Shown in pieces: positions 46,128 to 54,463 of a DNA stretch of 57,098 bases. Positions within the stretch are counted from its first letter, which is position 1. Every line of letters starts with the position of its first letter. The position numbers and the translations under genes were made by a program. The DNA lies in assembly GCA_020436125.1 (NCBI GenBank), contig JAGQYK010000011.1, positions 1 through 57,098 on the forward strand, written 5' to 3'. The notes beneath the pieces were generated by a model, which had not been told where the DNA came from, ran no database searches, and was given only the letters and a program-made list of their open reading frames with translations. The stretch comes from Cyclobacteriaceae bacterium. Lineage in GTDB: Bacteria > Bacteroidota > Bacteroidia > Cytophagales > Cyclobacteriaceae.

Positions 46128-46776
46128 AGAATTTACCGAACTTCAGAGTAAGGTTAAAGGAACTTCCACTTAAATCATCATCGCTAAGACCTGCCGCATC
46201 ACTGCCATATACTGATCGGTAAGAATAACCCGGACTGAAGCGCATCCATTTAAACACATTCACTTCTAACTGCACTCCTGGCTCCGCAACAAAAAACCAA
46301 TTTTCATCCATGGGCAGATTATAACTTCTATAATTCGATTCTCGGTATCCATAACGATCATACTGAACAGTTAGACCAGCTCCTGTCATTAATTGAAACA
46401 CAAGATGAAAAGTTCTGTTAGACCCTAGTACATATTCAGTTGCTAAACCAAACTGAACATATTCATAGCTAAGGTCCTCACCAGGTAATGCGCTATATTC
46501 AGATGGTACTGGAATATTATTGGTGGTAGCACTTCCGCTTAGGCCTAACAAAAACCTTTGGTTGACATACCATCCTCCATACATCTCTACCATGTTGGCA
46601 TACTCGCCATTAATGGAAGTAAACTTATTGGTGATAGCGCCATAACCCCCAGATGAACGTATTGGATTTCTATTGAATAAAGTTTGAATTTCTCCACCTC
46701 TATCCTCTTGCTGAGTTTGTCCAAAACTGGTAGCTGAAGCAAACCCTACTAATAAAACTAAAATAATGATTCTCAT
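46126..46776 (-). CDS. small outer-membrane beta-barrel protein
   Basis: A 216-residue protein with a signal peptide (MRIIILVLLVGFASATSFG) and a pattern of about eight alternating strands, ending in the C-terminal SSFNLTLKFGKF, whose last residue is aromatic as in outer-membrane proteins. SGGYGAITNKFTSINGEYAN and YVNQRFLLGLSG are strand-turn-strand units typical of Bacteroidota eight-stranded barrels. Specific function unknown. It converges with the VOC lipoprotein gene, 25 nt between stops, and is 138 nt from the acylphosphatase gene. Confidence 0.7.
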   Translation of the reverse strand: MRIIILVLLVGFASATSFGQTQQEDRGGEIQTLFNRNPIRSSGGYGAITNKFTSINGEYANMVEMYGGWYVNQRFLLGLSGSATTNNIPVPSEYSALPGEDLSYEYVQFGLATEYVLGSNRTFHLVFQLMTGAGLTVQYDRYGYRESNYRSYNLPMDENWFFVAEPGVQLEVNVFKWMRFSPGYSYRSVYGSDAAGLSDDDLSGSSFNLTLKFGKF

Positions 46777-46913
46777 ATCCTAAAATTGATTGATTCAGTT
46801 CTAGGACAACACCAAGCACCTTTCCCCCTATTATTAATTTGATTTTTTCTTATGGCACAGTTTTAGGCCAAATCAGACAGTATTATGCCCACAGCTACTT
46901 ATTTCACTTAAAA

Positions 46914-47186
46914 TCATCTGCTTATCTCAAAGCTTTTGTAAGCTTTATTTGGCTGTTCAAGCACATCTATTTCATCCACTTTTGAGTTGATTGGGCCGCG
47001 TTTACACCAATCTATCATCTTACCAAGTGTCTCTTCTTCTCCTTCAATTTCAGCATAAACTGATCCATCCTCCATGTTCTTCACAAAACCTGAAGCCCCC
47101 AATTCCCTTGCTTTGTCTCGCATAGACGCCCTATAAAAAACACCTTGCACGCGTCCTTTAATTATCAATTGATAAGACTTAATCAT
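46914..47186 (-). CDS. acyP: acylphosphatase
   Basis: A 90-residue protein of full acylphosphatase length. The phosphate loop GRVQGVFYRA (11-20) contains catalytic R19, and N37 in GFVKNMEDG is the second catalytic residue. It hydrolyses carboxyl-phosphates such as acetyl phosphate or 1,3-bisphosphoglycerate. The start overlaps the deoC stop by 8 nt, so translation is coupled. A metabolic link with deoxyribose phosphate is not obvious. Confidence 0.95.
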   Translation of the reverse strand: MIKSYQLIIKGRVQGVFYRASMRDKARELGASGFVKNMEDGSVYAEIEGEEETLGKMIDWCKRGPINSKVDEIDVLEQPNKAYKSFEISR

Positions 47187-47835
47187 TAACCTGTTCTTTT
47201 ACTATTAACACTCCAGAAGAGGTCCCTATTCGATCAGCCCCGGCATCAAGTAACTGTTTTGCCTGAGCAAAAGTTTTGATCCCTCCAGAAGCTTTGATCC
47301 CAACCGTTTCTGGCAAATTCTTTCTCATCAAATGCACATCCTCAACGGTGGCACTACCATCAGAAAATCCTGTAGAAGTTTTTACAAAATCTGCTCCGGC
47401 ATCACTACAGATTTTACAAGCCGCCATAATCTCCTCATTGGAGAGGTACGATGTTTCAATAATAACTTTTATTATTTTCTGTTGGTCATGAATGAGCCTA
47501 CTCGCCTTGGCCAACTCAATCTTTGTCCATGGCAAACCGGTTTTAAAGGAACTTATGTTCCAAACCCAGTCAATTTCGTCTGCACCATTGTCCATGGCTC
47601 GTTTTGCTTCATCAAGTTTGGTTTCCGTCATTTGATAGCCAAAAGGAAAACCTACAACAGAAACAAGAGTAATTTCTAGGTTACCTAATTCACGCTTTGC
47701 GCGTTTTACCCAAAACGGAGGAACACAAATTCCAAATAGATTGAAAGTAATAGCCTCTTCCGCCAGTCGATCAATTTCATTAACTGTAATTGTTGGACTA
47801 ACATTAGTGTGTTCAATAACAGAAGCAATATTCAT
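47179..47835 (-). CDS. deoC: deoxyribose-phosphate aldolase
   Basis: A 218-residue class I aldolase that splits 2-deoxyribose 5-phosphate into glyceraldehyde 3-phosphate and acetaldehyde. The Schiff-base Lys is K152 in DFVKTSTGF and the second Lys is K181 in GIKASGGIKTFAQA. Asp83-86-type residues for the proton relay are seen in MDNGADEIDWVW. acyP overlaps its 3' end by 8 nt. Upstream, 15 nt away, is the first of two small secreted basic proteins on the same strand. Confidence 0.95.
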   Translation of the reverse strand: MNIASVIEHTNVSPTITVNEIDRLAEEAITFNLFGICVPPFWVKRAKRELGNLEITLVSVVGFPFGYQMTETKLDEAKRAMDNGADEIDWVWNISSFKTGLPWTKIELAKASRLIHDQQKIIKVIIETSYLSNEEIMAACKICSDAGADFVKTSTGFSDGSATVEDVHLMRKNLPETVGIKASGGIKTFAQAKQLLDAGADRIGTSSGVLIVKEQVND

Positions 47836-47850
47836 ACTGCTTAACTGATT

Positions 47851-48210
47851 TTAATGTTTAATACCACACACTTTACAGAATTTTCGTTTCCCTTGAGGAC
47901 GAATCTTGGGAGGGCGCTTATGCCCAAAATAAGGAGGTTGAGATTTGTCTGCCTTTCTTTCTCCACTAAAATTCTTTTCATCCTTTTCTCTCTGCTTCCA
48001 ATTCTTCTCCATTCTGTCCTTATACTCGTTCCGAGCTTCAAAAGTCACTTCAAATTTCTTTTTCCGTTTTGCTGTCTTAGGCACATAATGTTCCTCGGCA
48101 TAATTAGGATCAATGGAATTGGGTTGTGGATCTTCAGGTTTCTTTTTTTGGGCCACTGCTGCACCCGACAAAAAGAGGAAAACACAGATGAAAGCGATAT
48201 ATCTGTACAT
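47851..48210 (-). CDS. small secreted basic protein, YFGHKR/FCxxCxIxH family, copy A
   Basis: A 119-residue protein with a signal peptide (residues 1-20, ending AVAQ). The mature part is strongly basic and low in hydrophobic residues. It carries YVPKTAKRKKK (about 42-52), an E/K-rich stretch and the C-terminal YFGHKRPPKIRPQG and FCKVCGIKH. The latter two elements are shared with the next gene (48258-48605), of which it is a clear paralog. The CxxCxxxH end could bind a metal; it is not the heme motif CxxCH. I know no characterised family. It lies between deoC and copy B (47 nt away). Confidence 0.7.
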   Translation of the reverse strand: MYRYIAFICVFLFLSGAAVAQKKKPEDPQPNSIDPNYAEEHYVPKTAKRKKKFEVTFEARNEYKDRMEKNWKQREKDEKNFSGERKADKSQPPYFGHKRPPKIRPQGKRKFCKVCGIKH

Positions 48211-48257
48211 TGTACAAAGATAAACATCTATCTACACTTATTTGACAACAGCATTCT

Positions 48258-48605
48258 CTAATGCCTGATTTGACACTCGTGGCAAAAGCGCATCTTGTGA
48301 GCAGCTCTTTTCTTAGGCATTCTTTTGTGGCCAAAATAGGCTGGATTTGAATACTGCGGCTTAGACAGCTTCCTCAAAATTTTTTGCTTATCCTTTGCCG
48401 CCCTCTCTACCCTTTTATAAAATTCATACCGAGCGGTATGTTTAACCTTCTTCTTTTTTGATTTGACCGCTTTGGCACGCTTTGGCGAGTAAAATTTACT
48501 GTGATGTTCAGGCTTTTTGGGAGTTGGATCCAAACTGGTTTGAGCCATTGCCAATGAGCTCATAAATGCCAACAAGACGACAATAAAGGACTTTAGTCTT
48601 TTCAT
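48258..48605 (-). CDS. small secreted basic protein, YFGHKR/FCxxCxIxH family, copy B
   Basis: A 115-residue paralog of the protein at 47851-48210, with a signal peptide (residues 1-21, ending MAQ). It shows YSPKRAKAVKSKKKK, then ARYEFYKRVER and the C-terminal YFGHKRMPKKRAAHK and FCHECQIRH. Nearly all charged residues are Lys/Arg, so its pI should be very high. Aligned with copy A, the motifs are in the same order and spacing, so the pair arose by duplication. Exported basic proteins could bind nucleic acid, polysaccharide or surface polymers; this is conjecture. Confidence 0.7.
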   Translation of the reverse strand: MKRLKSFIVVLLAFMSSLAMAQTSLDPTPKKPEHHSKFYSPKRAKAVKSKKKKVKHTARYEFYKRVERAAKDKQKILRKLSKPQYSNPAYFGHKRMPKKRAAHKMRFCHECQIRH

Positions 48606-48645
48606 ACTAAGCCTTCTAACGCAGCAGATTAAATATTATTTCCCC

Positions 48646-49137
48646 TTAACTAGATTTTGGCTGAAGCATTGATTGGGTTCTTCGATAAATCCACGGGGGC
48701 ACCGGCTCATCTTCAGTCCAAATCCCGACTTTTAAAACCATAGCCTCTAATCTTAAATCTTCCAAGTCCTGTATTGAATTCTGTTCAGCAGTCCAGGCTA
48801 GTCCATTTTTTAAAAGAATATTTCTGGGATCTACCCTATTCTTGTTAACAAAATAGCCTTGTCGTATTCCGTACCTGTTCTTTCCTTGCACCGTTACAGT
48901 CAGCGTTTGCTTTAAAATCAATTTTTCTAATTGTGCTTTGGCTGCTTCTGAGAAAGGCTGACCCATCTCAGGGCAATCAATCCCGTACAGAATTATTTTG
49001 TACAATTCTTTATTTTCAGTTTCGAGCTCAAATGTGTTGCCGTCAATCACTGAAACTACTTTTCCTACAAGTTCATTAGCCCCAAATGTGATTGATGGAC
49101 TTAATAAAATTAACACGGCAACGAAAATTATCCTCAT
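48646..49137 (-). CDS. exported SNase-like protein with altered catalytic residues
   Basis: A 163-residue protein with a signal peptide (residues 1-20) and a staphylococcal-nuclease fold: VVSVIDGNTFELET (28-41), YGIDCPEMGQPFSEAAKAQL (51-70), GKNRYGIRQGYFV (85-97). Compared with active thermonucleases, DGDT is DGNT (Asp to Asn34), the Arg before the LYGID strand (usual vRLxGID) is Ile49, and the Arg after DRYG (usual DRYGR) is Ile91. The two catalytic arginines therefore seem lost, so nuclease action is doubtful. It is 40 nt upstream of the copy B gene on the same strand. Confidence 0.78.
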   Translation of the reverse strand: MRIIFVAVLILLSPSITFGANELVGKVVSVIDGNTFELETENKELYKIILYGIDCPEMGQPFSEAAKAQLEKLILKQTLTVTVQGKNRYGIRQGYFVNKNRVDPRNILLKNGLAWTAEQNSIQDLEDLRLEAMVLKVGIWTEDEPVPPWIYRRTQSMLQPKSS

Positions 49138-49262
49138 GTCAGTCTTTACTATCTATAACTCAAAACTGACTATTGTAATCTACCTCTTATCGGATAAATC
49201 GACCACTTGCTGACTGACGTAAGATTCTAATACAAATTGTTGACTAATCGAAATGACTAAGA

Positions 49263-50930
49263 TTATTTCTTGTTGCAATATTGGTCGATGGAAAATCTGG
49301 CTTTTTGATCACCAAACTCAACTGCTTTTCTCCAATCAAAGCATGCTTTGTCCTTATTCTTTGTTTGGTAATGAAAATTGGCCCTTACTTTATAATAGGT
49401 GGCATTTGTATTATCTAGATCGATTGCTTTATCAAGATCCTTTATGGCTTCCATAGTGTCCCCTTTACGGGCTTTGCAATTAGCTCTTCCATAATAGGCA
49501 GTAGCGTCCGTTGGATTGATTGCAATTGCTTTATTATAGTCCAGAACAGCCGCTCCAAAGTCTCCCACCTCTTCTTTTATTACTGCACTATTGTAGAATA
49601 CGGTGGAATTCTTAGGGTATTTTATTTGTGCCTCTTCCAATTCATCTATTGCTTTTTCAAATTGAGAAAGGCCCACATAAGCGTGCGCTCGCTCCAGAAA
49701 AAGCAATGCTGTGCTTTCATTTTCCTGAACTTGATTTAAGGATTGAAGTGCTAAGTCAAATTTTTTCATGGCTACCAGGCACCTACCCTTCTGCCAATCA
49801 AAAGAATACTTTTCTTCATTTATTGAATAGTGAGTTACCCCCTTTGCAAGCGCGTTGTTTACCTCGTCCAGTGCACCTTGATAGTTTTTTAAAGCATACT
49901 TCGCTTCACTGAGCACTCCCCAATCAGTTGTTTCAATGCTTCCTAGTGCATTGGCTATTGCAAGATCCGTAATAATGCGCGCCCATTCTTTAAGAAATAA
50001 ATTCGCAGCCACTCTTCCTCTGTAGGCCATCGTATTTTCAGGGTTTAGTTTAATTGCGAAATCAAAATCCGGTAATGACTCCTTAATCAAACCTGACTTT
50101 ATTTTGCAATTGCCCCTGTTGATATAAACCTCAGGGCTGGCGTAATTGAATTCAATAGCTTTACTATAAGCTGCAATGGCCTGGTTATAATTTTTATTTT
50201 CTTGAAGTCCCTTACCTAAATAAAAATATACTTCGTTATTCTTACTTGCCAGGGAGTCTGCTTTTTTCAAAAAAGGGATTCCGGCATTGATCTCATCTTG
50301 CTTGGCATACGCTAATCCAATTATTTCATAAACCAGCAGAGATGATTTTTCTGATTTTACAATTTGAGCTAAATCTTTAATCGCCAAATCTGAATCTCCA
50401 GAATAGTATGCAGCAATACCCCTTGTCTCATAAAGTCGAGTTTCCTTTTCACCTGCTTTTTCTGCTTTGGTCAATTGAGAAACGGCTTCCACATATTGAT
50501 GCCCATCAAAATAGAGATAGCCTAAGTATAAATGCGCCTTCCCATCCGAATAGCCTGCGGATATTGCTTTAATCAAAAAATACTTTGATGCATCCCACTC
50601 ATGAAGCTCATACTTACATATCCCAAGTAGGCCATCTACTAACCTATCATCACTCTTTCTTACTTTGTCCAAGTCTTCAGCCGCCCCAGTGAAATCACCC
50701 AATCTGAATTTAGAAATGCCTCTGTACTTATAGAGTCCTTTATCCATAAAGCCAGAAGAAACCAATTGATCAAATTGCTCAAGGGCTTCTGCATTGGCGC
50801 CCTTATTCAATAGCCTTATGGCTGATTCATAGTCGAGCTGACTTGAATTGGTAGTCTGTGCTGATATAATTTGAAAGGATGAAAGAAAAAAAAGAATAAA
50901 GAAGAGGGAACGCAAAATCACTTTCGCCAT
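49263..50930 (-). CDS. exported TPR-repeat protein
   Basis: A 555-residue protein (ATG at 50930; a frame from 50951 adds 7 residues before the signal). Signal peptide ends at about FQIISAQ. The rest is a solenoid of about 12-14 tetratricopeptide repeats, for example ALEQFDQLVSSG, AVSQLTKAEKAGEKETRLYE, AIAAYSKAIEFNYASPEVYINRG-type and AVLDYNKAIAINPTDATAYYG-type units, with the last ending in AIDLDNTNATYYKVRANFHY. These repeats bind proteins. It probably is periplasmic or outer-membrane-associated. It has the usual separate position of Bacteroidota TPR proteins; partner unknown. Confidence 0.88.
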   Translation of the reverse strand: MAKVILRSLFFILFFLSSFQIISAQTTNSSQLDYESAIRLLNKGANAEALEQFDQLVSSGFMDKGLYKYRGISKFRLGDFTGAAEDLDKVRKSDDRLVDGLLGICKYELHEWDASKYFLIKAISAGYSDGKAHLYLGYLYFDGHQYVEAVSQLTKAEKAGEKETRLYETRGIAAYYSGDSDLAIKDLAQIVKSEKSSLLVYEIIGLAYAKQDEINAGIPFLKKADSLASKNNEVYFYLGKGLQENKNYNQAIAAYSKAIEFNYASPEVYINRGNCKIKSGLIKESLPDFDFAIKLNPENTMAYRGRVAANLFLKEWARIITDLAIANALGSIETTDWGVLSEAKYALKNYQGALDEVNNALAKGVTHYSINEEKYSFDWQKGRCLVAMKKFDLALQSLNQVQENESTALLFLERAHAYVGLSQFEKAIDELEEAQIKYPKNSTVFYNSAVIKEEVGDFGAAVLDYNKAIAINPTDATAYYGRANCKARKGDTMEAIKDLDKAIDLDNTNATYYKVRANFHYQTKNKDKACFDWRKAVEFGDQKARFSIDQYCNKK

Positions 50931-50998
50931 AGTAAAAGCAAAACTAGGCAAGTTAAAAACGCTGCCAAAACCTTAAGCTGACGAAAAATGAAGTTGAC

Positions 50999-51133
50999 TT
51001 ATTGGGTAAAAACAGTAATCAGATAATAGATAAGATAGACGATAGCTACAGCTAGCATCAGATAGCCAAAGGCTTTGGCTCTCTTAAAGTAGCCCTTGGT
51101 GGATACACCTTTATTTCGATCTGCTGATGCCAT
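50999..51133 (-). CDS. membrane microprotein, 44 residues
   Basis: A 44-residue frame (ATG at 51133, TAA at 50999-51001), overlapping the stop of the preceding 33-residue frame in TAATG. It is positively charged at the N-terminus (K8, K13, K18, R18-K20 region) and has one membrane helix at about residues 24-43 (YLMLAVAIVYLIYYLITVF). This is a single-span, N-in design. No family is recognised. The TAATG coupling, the consistent K/R-then-hydrophobic layout and the pairing with a second microprotein support a real gene. Confidence 0.55.
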   Translation of the reverse strand: MASADRNKGVSTKGYFKRAKAFGYLMLAVAIVYLIYYLITVFTQ

Positions 51134-51234
51134 TAGGCTACCTCAACAAATAGACGAACCACGAAATAAATTATCACACTAAACCCAAGCATCATCCCAA
51201 GAAGTCGAGCCCTTTGCATGTAAAAGATTCTCAT
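51133..51234 (-). CDS. membrane microprotein, 33 residues
   Basis: A 33-residue frame (ATG 51234, stop TAA 51133-51135). It reads MRIFYMQRARLLGMM, a positively charged start, then a membrane helix (GFSVIIYFVVRLFVEVA). Its stop codon overlaps the start of the 44-residue microprotein by one base (TAATG), so the two are probably translated as a unit. No family is recognised. Short length means chance cannot be excluded, but two adjacent coupled frames of the same design are unlikely to be random. Confidence 0.5.
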   Translation of the reverse strand: MRIFYMQRARLLGMMLGFSVIIYFVVRLFVEVA

Positions 51235-51710
51235 AACTATTTGATTAGTATACAATTAAGACCCTATATACAAAGAATAAGTTGAAAAACATTCATAATT
51301 TGGACAAATCGACCAAATTCAGGGTTTAATGACATGAAACCTTCGAAATTCAAGATTATTTCGCCCAAACGAAGGGTTTCGTCAAAACATTTAAATTGTA
51401 CTGATTAATGCCAATTTGACCGATAAGGTAAATGGCTATACCCGGGGAAGGTTCCCAATACTGACTATTAAGGTCACTCTAGGCACTTCTGGTCTCAAAC
51501 TCAGAAGAATATATTCTGGAGAACACATTCTCTTCATTTTTCACACTTTATGATCCTTGAGATATCCCATTGAGGTACAAAGAATTTGGTCATACAAAGG
51601 GTAGAAGCCGGGGCTACCCTAAGACTTCAGCCATATGACTAACTCTTTCTACACTACAAGAAAGAAATAGAGGTTACTGATTGATGAACTTTGCGGTTAC
51701 CTACCTAAAG
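51235..51710. other. 476-nt intergenic region without coding sequence
   Basis: Between the microproteins and lpdA no reading frame of usable length is seen. A hairpin GGGTAG (51599-51604) with CTACCC (51614-51619), loop AAGCCGGGG, is the strongest structure; the sequence around it is not AT-rich like typical spacers. A small noncoding RNA or the leader of the microproteins (minus strand) could be here, but I cannot support a specific class. Confidence 0.3.
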
Positions 51711-53102
51711 CTATAAGTGAATAACCTCTCCATAGGCAGCGGCTGCTGCCTCCATCACCGCTTCACTCATGGTAGGGTGAGGGTGAATTGTTTTGATGAT
51801 TTCATGACCCGTAGTCTCCAATTTGCGTGCGGCAACCACCTCTGCAATCATTTCAGTGACGTTGGCTCCAATAAAATGGGCACCTAGCCACTCGCCATAT
51901 TTAGCGTCAAAAATCACTTTTACAAATCCATCTGTCGCTCCAGCTGCCTTAGCTTTTCCTGATGCGCTGAACGGAAACTTCCCTACCTTGATTTGGTAGC
52001 CGGCTTTCTTGGCAGCCTCCTCGGTATATCCAACAGATGCAATTTCTGGAGAACAATAAGTACATCCCGGAATGTTATTATAATCAATAGGCTCAGGATT
52101 CATTCCGGCTATTTTCTCTACACAGGTAATTCCCTCCGCTGAAGCCACGTGTGCCAGTGCGGGGCCTTTCACGATATCTCCTATCGCGTATACACCCGAA
52201 ACGTTGGTTTTATAAAAGTCGTCAACAACTACTCGGCCTTTTTCAGTTTTCACTCCTACTTCTTCTAATCCTATCCCTTCCAGGTTAGTAGCTACACCTA
52301 CTGCAGACAATACAATGTCACATTCAATTTTAATTTCACCACCAGGTGTCTTCACTGTTGCTACACAACCTTTACCTTTTGTATCTACTTTAGTTACTTC
52401 AGAGTTGGTATGAATTTTCATTCCAGACTTCTTAAAGGACTTTTCTAGCGCTTTAGAAACTTCTTCATCCTCCACAGGCACGATACGTGGTAAAAACTCT
52501 ACCACTGTTACTTCTGTACCTATTGCATTGTAGAAATAAGCAAACTCGACTCCGATAGCACCTGATCCTACTATCAAAAGGCGCTTAGGCTTCTCTTGCA
52601 ACACCATGGCCTCACGGTATCCTATTATTTTTTTGCCATCAATTTTTAAGCTGGGCAATTCACGAGAGCGACCACCTGTGGCAATGATAGTATGCTTGGC
52701 TTCAAATTCAGTCTTTTTGCCTTTATCGTCAGTCACTTCAACCTTCCCTCCTTTTTTCAATTTGGCAAATCCGGGGATATGATCGATTTTGTTCTTTTTG
52801 AATAAGAATTGAATTCCCTTGCTGTTACTGTCCGCTACACTTCTGCTGCGCTTCACCATGGCTTTCAAATCCGCCTTAGCATCTTTTACAGTAATTCCAT
52901 AATCTTCTGCATGCTGCATATATTCAAACACATTGGCACTTTTCAAAAGCGCTTTTGTAGGAATGCATCCCCAATTAAGGCACACTCCGCCTAATTCAGC
53001 TTTCTCCACCACACCTACTTTCATTCCCAATTGTGAAGCACGAATGGCCGCAACATATCCGCCAGGCCCGCTGCCAATGACGATCAGATCATATTTAGAC
53101 AT
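51711..53102 (-). CDS. lpdA: dihydrolipoyl dehydrogenase
   Basis: A 463-residue flavoprotein from the ATG at 53102; the frame is open further up to 53180, but the family start MSKYDLIVIGSGPGGYVAA fits here. The redox disulfide is C41/C46 in GGVCLNWGCIPTK; the NAD-binding motif is VGSGAIGVEFAY; the C-terminal His-Glu pair is in HPHPTMSEAVMEAAAA. It reoxidises the lipoyl groups of 2-oxoacid dehydrogenases and of GcvH, whose gene is at 5457-5834. A -7-like element TATCTTTG lies on the minus strand at 53126-53133. Confidence 0.96.
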   Translation of the reverse strand: MSKYDLIVIGSGPGGYVAAIRASQLGMKVGVVEKAELGGVCLNWGCIPTKALLKSANVFEYMQHAEDYGITVKDAKADLKAMVKRSRSVADSNSKGIQFLFKKNKIDHIPGFAKLKKGGKVEVTDDKGKKTEFEAKHTIIATGGRSRELPSLKIDGKKIIGYREAMVLQEKPKRLLIVGSGAIGVEFAYFYNAIGTEVTVVEFLPRIVPVEDEEVSKALEKSFKKSGMKIHTNSEVTKVDTKGKGCVATVKTPGGEIKIECDIVLSAVGVATNLEGIGLEEVGVKTEKGRVVVDDFYKTNVSGVYAIGDIVKGPALAHVASAEGITCVEKIAGMNPEPIDYNNIPGCTYCSPEIASVGYTEEAAKKAGYQIKVGKFPFSASGKAKAAGATDGFVKVIFDAKYGEWLGAHFIGANVTEMIAEVVAARKLETTGHEIIKTIHPHPTMSEAVMEAAAAAYGEVIHL

Positions 53103-53125
53103 AAGAAAGATTTTAGAATTCTGCC

Positions 53126-53133
53126 CAAAGATA
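53126..53133 (-). promoter_or_regulatory. possible -7 promoter element for lpdA
   Basis: On the minus strand TATCTTTG matches TAnnTTTG, 23 nt before the lpdA ATG; a T-rich patch lies about 20 nt further upstream. Confidence 0.4.
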
Positions 53134-53224
53134 AAGCGTGCCGTGGCAATAGAAAAACTAAATACATAATAGTCGGTCATTCTTTCAATTCATAGTATTT
53201 AAATCATTTTTTGCCAGAAATCTC

Positions 53225-53232
53225 TATTTTTG
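53225..53232 (+). promoter_or_regulatory. possible -7 promoter element for fabG
   Basis: TATTTTTG matches TAnnTTTG and lies 38 nt before the fabG ATG. A -33 element at the right distance is not obvious. Confidence 0.35.
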
Positions 53233-53270
53233 ATCAAATCAGGTGAACATAGACCGAACCAACACGCATT

Positions 53271-54017
53271 ATGAAACTACTAGAAGGAAAAAACGCTCTC
53301 ATAACAGGGGCATCTAAAGGAATAGGAAGGGCAATTGCCAATAAATATGCAGAACATGGTGCCAATGTGGCTTTCACATACCTTTCGAGTGTAGAGCAAG
53401 GCCAGGCGTTGGAAAGTGAGCTACAAGCTAAAGGCGTAAAAGCTAAAGGCTATAAATCAGACGCTTCGGACTTTCAGCAAGCTGATCAATTAATTAATGA
53501 TGTGGTAGCCGACTTTGGTTCTGTTGACATTCTTGTAAATAATGCAGGAATCACCATGGATAATTTGTTGCTCCGAATGACCGAAGAAATGTGGGATAAA
53601 ATCATGCAGGTAAACCTCAAATCTTGCTTTAATACGGTTAAGGCAGTAGCAAAACCAATGATGAAACAGAGAGGTGGATCAATCATCAATATGACTTCCG
53701 TAGTAGGCATAAAAGGAAATGCCGGTCAGGCGAACTACGCTGCTTCTAAAGCCGGAATCATTGGTTTTACAAAATCCATCGCACTCGAATTGGGCTCACG
53801 TGGTATCCGATCCAATGCAATTGCTCCTGGTTTTATAGAAACAGAAATGACGGGAAAACTAGACGAAAAAACAGTTCAAGGATGGCGCGATGCCATTCCT
53901 CTCAAAAGAGGCGGACATCCTGATGATGTTGCCAATGCATGCGTTTTTCTTGGCTCTGAAATGTCATCATATATTTCAGGTCAGGTGTTGCAGGTAGATG
54001 GTGGTATGCTCACTTAA
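53271..54017 (+). CDS. fabG: 3-oxoacyl-ACP reductase
   Basis: A 248-residue classical SDR. The NADP motif is TGASKGIGR (12-20), NNAG at 90-93, the catalytic tetrad N115, S143, Y156 and K160 (YAASK). The C-terminal QVLQVDGGML is typical of FabG, the NADPH-dependent reductase of fatty-acid elongation. Length and motifs fit FabG very well. It is divergent from lpdA and is followed 2 nt later by a DinB-family gene. In contrast to the other two SDRs in the window its active site is complete. Confidence 0.93.
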   Translation: MKLLEGKNALITGASKGIGRAIANKYAEHGANVAFTYLSSVEQGQALESELQAKGVKAKGYKSDASDFQQADQLINDVVADFGSVDILVNNAGITMDNLLLRMTEEMWDKIMQVNLKSCFNTVKAVAKPMMKQRGGSIINMTSVVGIKGNAGQANYAASKAGIIGFTKSIALELGSRGIRSNAIAPGFIETEMTGKLDEKTVQGWRDAIPLKRGGHPDDVANACVFLGSEMSSYISGQVLQVDGGMLT

Positions 54018-54019
54018 GG

Positions 54020-54463
54020 ATGGATACACTACGGGGAATTACTAAATCTTTAGAAGATACTTATGATGGAGAGGCATGGCACGGTCCCTCCATTAAAAAA
54101 ATTCTTTCTGAGATTCCTCCCGAAAAGTGTGACTCAAGAATCGGGAATGGCCATTCTATTCTAGAACTCGTCCTTCACATGGCTGCCTGGAGAAGTTTCG
54201 TTGTACGCAAATTACTAGGAGATAAAGATTTTGACATCAATGACGAAACCAACTTTCCAAAAGGAAAAAATTGGCATCAAACTCTTGAAGAATTAGAGGA
54301 AAGCCAAGAGCAATTATTAAAAGCAATCGCGTCTTTCGAAAAGCAAAAATTACAAGATTTGGTTCCTCACCGAAAATATTCTTTCCATAAATTACTGCAT
54401 GGAATTGTCCATCATGACCTCTACCACCTTGGACAGATTACCATGATTACCAAGCAGTTCTAA
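54020..54463 (+). CDS. DinB-family protein
   Basis: A 147-residue four-helix-bundle protein. VLHMAAW (about residue 50) and HHDLYHLGQITMI (about residues 131-143) carry the His residues that form the metal site in DinB/YfiT proteins. Many relatives are thiol-S-transferases that use bacillithiol or other low-molecular-weight thiols; no specific substrate can be named. It starts 2 nt after fabG and probably shares its transcript. A weak hairpin (ATAGGG 54480-54485 with CCCTAT 54497-54502) follows the stop. Confidence 0.82.
   Translation: MDTLRGITKSLEDTYDGEAWHGPSIKKILSEIPPEKCDSRIGNGHSILELVLHMAAWRSFVVRKLLGDKDFDINDETNFPKGKNWHQTLEELEESQEQLLKAIASFEKQKLQDLVPHRKYSFHKLLHGIVHHDLYHLGQITMITKQF

Noticed and set aside
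47851-47877. Heme c-binding motif (CxxCH) in the small secreted protein
   Set aside because: The spacing is FCxxCxIxH, with three residues between the second Cys and His; it does not fit c-type cytochromes.
47854-48261. 135-residue plus-strand frame across the small secreted protein genes
   Set aside because: It is antisense to two real, paralogous genes with signal peptides; the composition of the shadow frame is uneven.
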